Source: Nitrosarchaeum sp.
GTDB taxonomy: Archaea; Thermoproteota; Nitrososphaeria; Nitrososphaerales; Nitrosopumilaceae
Reading direction: 5' to 3'
Length of the DNA: 5,870 nt
NCBI GenBank assembly: GCA_016234975.1
Contig: JACRND010000095.1
Coordinates: 1-5,870, forward strand
The position numbers were made by a program, and so were the translations under genes. Within the stretch, counting starts at the first letter, position 1. The number at the start of each line of letters is the position of its first letter. The notes beneath the pieces are model-generated. The model was not told the DNA's origin, searched no databases, and saw nothing but the letters and a program-made list of their open reading frames with translations. Of the stretch, positions 4,978 through 5,870 are shown piece by piece.

Positions 4978-5208
4978 ATGAAAATGGAACATGTAAAAAC
5001 AAGAAGCAATATGTGGTATCTTTTGCCAATATTTGTAGGATTAATTGGGGGGATTATAGCATATTGGATTTTAAGGCATGATGATCCAAATATAGCAAAA
5101 AAATGTTTGTATATAGGAATTACTTTAGCGATCGTTGGTATTATTGCCAATATTTTAATTGTCACACAGATGCCAGGGTTGACGCCAGATTTCAATGTAA
5201 ATGTGTGA
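4978..5208 (+). CDS. Small membrane protein with two predicted TM helices, 76 aa
   Basis: The sequence shows two hydrophobic segments, about residues 13-32 (WYLLPIFVGLIGGIIAYWIL) and about 43-62 (CLYIGITLAIVGIIANILIV). They are joined by a short charged loop RHDDPNIAKK. The N-terminus is polar and basic, and the C-terminus (PGLTPDFNVNV) is short and polar. The pattern W-Y-L-x-P-I-F, GGIIAY, LR-x-D-DP and AKKCLYIGI is one I associate with small thaumarchaeal membrane proteins and with C-terminal membrane tails of larger ones; that is recollection and was not searched. Function is unknown; the paired helices suggest a helical hairpin in the cytoplasmic membrane. An ATG at 4984 is an equally possible start two codons in. 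It is separated by 37 nt from the zinc-ribbon gene. Confidence 0.8.
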   Translation: MKMEHVKTRSNMWYLLPIFVGLIGGIIAYWILRHDDPNIAKKCLYIGITLAIVGIIANILIVTQMPGLTPDFNVNV

Positions 5209-5252
5209 AAATAAAACACTAAAACAGATTGCAAATAGGCATAGTTTTAATT

Positions 5253-5280
5253 TATTTCTAAATTCGAATTTAGAAATATT
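5253..5280. repeat. Palindromic repeat, copy C
   Basis: This is identical to copy B over 28 bases and forms a perfect 26-bp palindrome at 5253-5278 (centre between 5265 and 5266). Outside it, TTAATT (5247-5252) and AATTAA (5284-5289) are also complementary, so a longer stem with a 5-nt one-sided bulge (5279-5283) is possible. It lies in the 135-nt gap between the two-TM gene and the 149-aa gene, ending 63 nt before the ATG at 5344. A half-site-like AATTTAGAA recurs at 5306-5314. Confidence 0.9.
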
Positions 5281-5290
5281 TGAAATTAAT

Positions 5291-5297
5291 AGTATAA
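5291..5297 (+). promoter_or_regulatory. TATA-like box before the 149-aa gene
   Basis: AGTATAA is centred about 27 nt before position 5321 and about 50 nt before the ATG at 5344. If used, it would start the transcript near 5321, giving a short leader of about 23 nt. It lies just downstream of palindrome copy C, so a factor bound there could affect it. Position only; no direct evidence. Confidence 0.35.
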
Positions 5298-5343
5298 CAC
5301 CATGAAATTTAGAATCATATATGCCTGAAAAGAACACAACAGC

Positions 5344-5793
5344 ATGATTGGTTCCAAAATGAAAGACAGTATAGAAAGATGGTTAATACACGAAAGTCAT
5401 TCATTTGAATCAATTAAAAACCCTGAAAATACTTTCCAGATTCTAGTAAAACATGCAGGTCCATATGGAATTCCTGTTGAAATATTTGAACCAAAATCAC
5501 AACCAGAAGTCATTGTAATAGGTACCAAAGTAATAATGAAAAATAATCAAATTGCAAGATATTTGGGATTCAGTGATGAGGAAAAAGCCAAATTTGAGAA
5601 AAAAGTAGCCGATTTTTGTAATTCAATACAAGCAATCAATCGAGTAATTACAGAAGATGGTAAGCAAAAGGTAGGGGTTTTTGTAGTATTAGACGATAAA
5701 GAAAACATCAACCAACAGACAATGTTTGATGCAATAAACAGAGTATCTGAAATGCATGAAAAAACAGCACGTTTTTTGATGAAAACATTCTAA
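5344..5793 (+). CDS. Uncharacterised archaeal protein, DUF2299-like, 149 aa
   Basis: The protein begins with a helix (KDSIERWLIHESHSFESI), followed by strands NTFQILVKHAGPYGIPVEIFEP (about 29-50) and EVIVIGTKVIM (about 55-65). A charged helix with LGFSDEEKAKFEKKVADFCNSIQAINRV follows (about 74-101), then a strand KVGVFVVLDD (about 109-118) and a final helix ending EKTARFLMKTF. This helix, sheet, helix layout recalls the archaeal DUF2299 family and, more loosely, secretion-chaperone-like folds; I recognise the pattern but could not search it. There is no signal peptide, membrane segment or catalytic motif. I use the ATG at 5344; the ATG at 5359 would drop five residues. Two very short upstream frames precede it, one overlapping its start. 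Confidence 0.85.
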   Translation: MIGSKMKDSIERWLIHESHSFESIKNPENTFQILVKHAGPYGIPVEIFEPKSQPEVIVIGTKVIMKNNQIARYLGFSDEEKAKFEKKVADFCNSIQAINRVITEDGKQKVGVFVVLDDKENINQQTMFDAINRVSEMHEKTARFLMKTF

Positions 5794-5826
5794 AAAGCAG
5801 ATAATTTATCATCTCATCTAGATTAA

Positions 5827-5843
5827 GATGTTCAATTAACATC
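5827..5843 (+). repeat. Small inverted repeat near the right edge
   Basis: GATGTT and AACATC are complementary 6-bp arms around the loop CAATT. The element is short and lies in the 53-nt gap between the 149-aa gene and a possible next start at 5847. It could be an operator half-pair or chance in AT-rich DNA. Confidence 0.3.
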
Positions 5844-5846
5844 ATC

Positions 5847-5870
5847 ATGGAAAACAAAAACAAGCGCCAA
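5847..5870 (+). CDS. Possible 5' end of a further gene (partial)
   Basis: An ATG at 5847 opens a frame that stays open to the window edge and reads MENKNKRQ. A TATA-like ATTTAT at 5804-5809 lies about 40 nt upstream. Only eight codons are visible, with no Shine-Dalgarno site, so this is a weak call and no product can be named. Confidence 0.25.

Noticed and set aside
4968..5234. Minus-strand frame opposite the two-TM protein
   Set aside because: Hydrophobic codons on one strand often give hydrophobic frames on the other. The + strand frame has a promoter-like box and a coherent two-helix pattern.

Overview
The window comes from an AT-rich archaeal genome, most likely an ammonia-oxidising thaumarchaeon of the Nitrosopumilus type (Nitrososphaerota). 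Three things point there: ribosomal proteins of archaeal type (eS4, a uS17 with the archaeal Cys/His signature), the RNase P protein Rpp29 inside the ribosomal operon, and protein sequences that read like marine group I thaumarchaeal homologues. The species assignment is inference from recognition, not from a search. All supported genes are on the + strand.

Positions 1-4048 are a tightly packed piece of the archaeal S10/spc-type ribosomal operon: uL29, RNase P component Rpp29, uS17, uL14, uL24, eS4, uL5, uS14, uS8 and uL6. Gaps are 0-5 nt. Several junctions are ATGA or TAATG overlaps, and uS8/uL6 overlap by 11 nt, so co-transcription and translational coupling are likely. The small uS14 gene (59 codons, four zinc-ligand cysteines) sits at 2924-3103. 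The usual archaeal continuation after uL6 (eL32, eL19, uL18, uS5, uL30, uL15) is absent from this window.

Positions 4049-5870 are looser and look lineage-specific. They hold an unrecognised 95-aa protein with a leaderless-type promoter, an intron-less tRNA-Asn(GUU), a 79-aa zinc-ribbon protein with a TTG start and a strong Shine-Dalgarno site, a 76-aa protein with two membrane segments, a 149-aa protein resembling the archaeal DUF2299 type, and possibly the start of another gene at the right edge.

The most unusual structure is an intergenic palindrome family. A perfect 30-bp palindrome (4584-4613) shares 28 identical bases with a second copy (5253-5280). A third, diverged copy (4514-4542) begins 5 nt after the tRNA and has a paired change in its core that keeps the dyad. 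The flanks of the first two copies suggest an old local duplication, and a separate 9-bp-stem hairpin lies between them and the TTG-start gene. These could be operators, RNA hairpins or a small dispersed palindromic repeat; the sequence alone does not decide.
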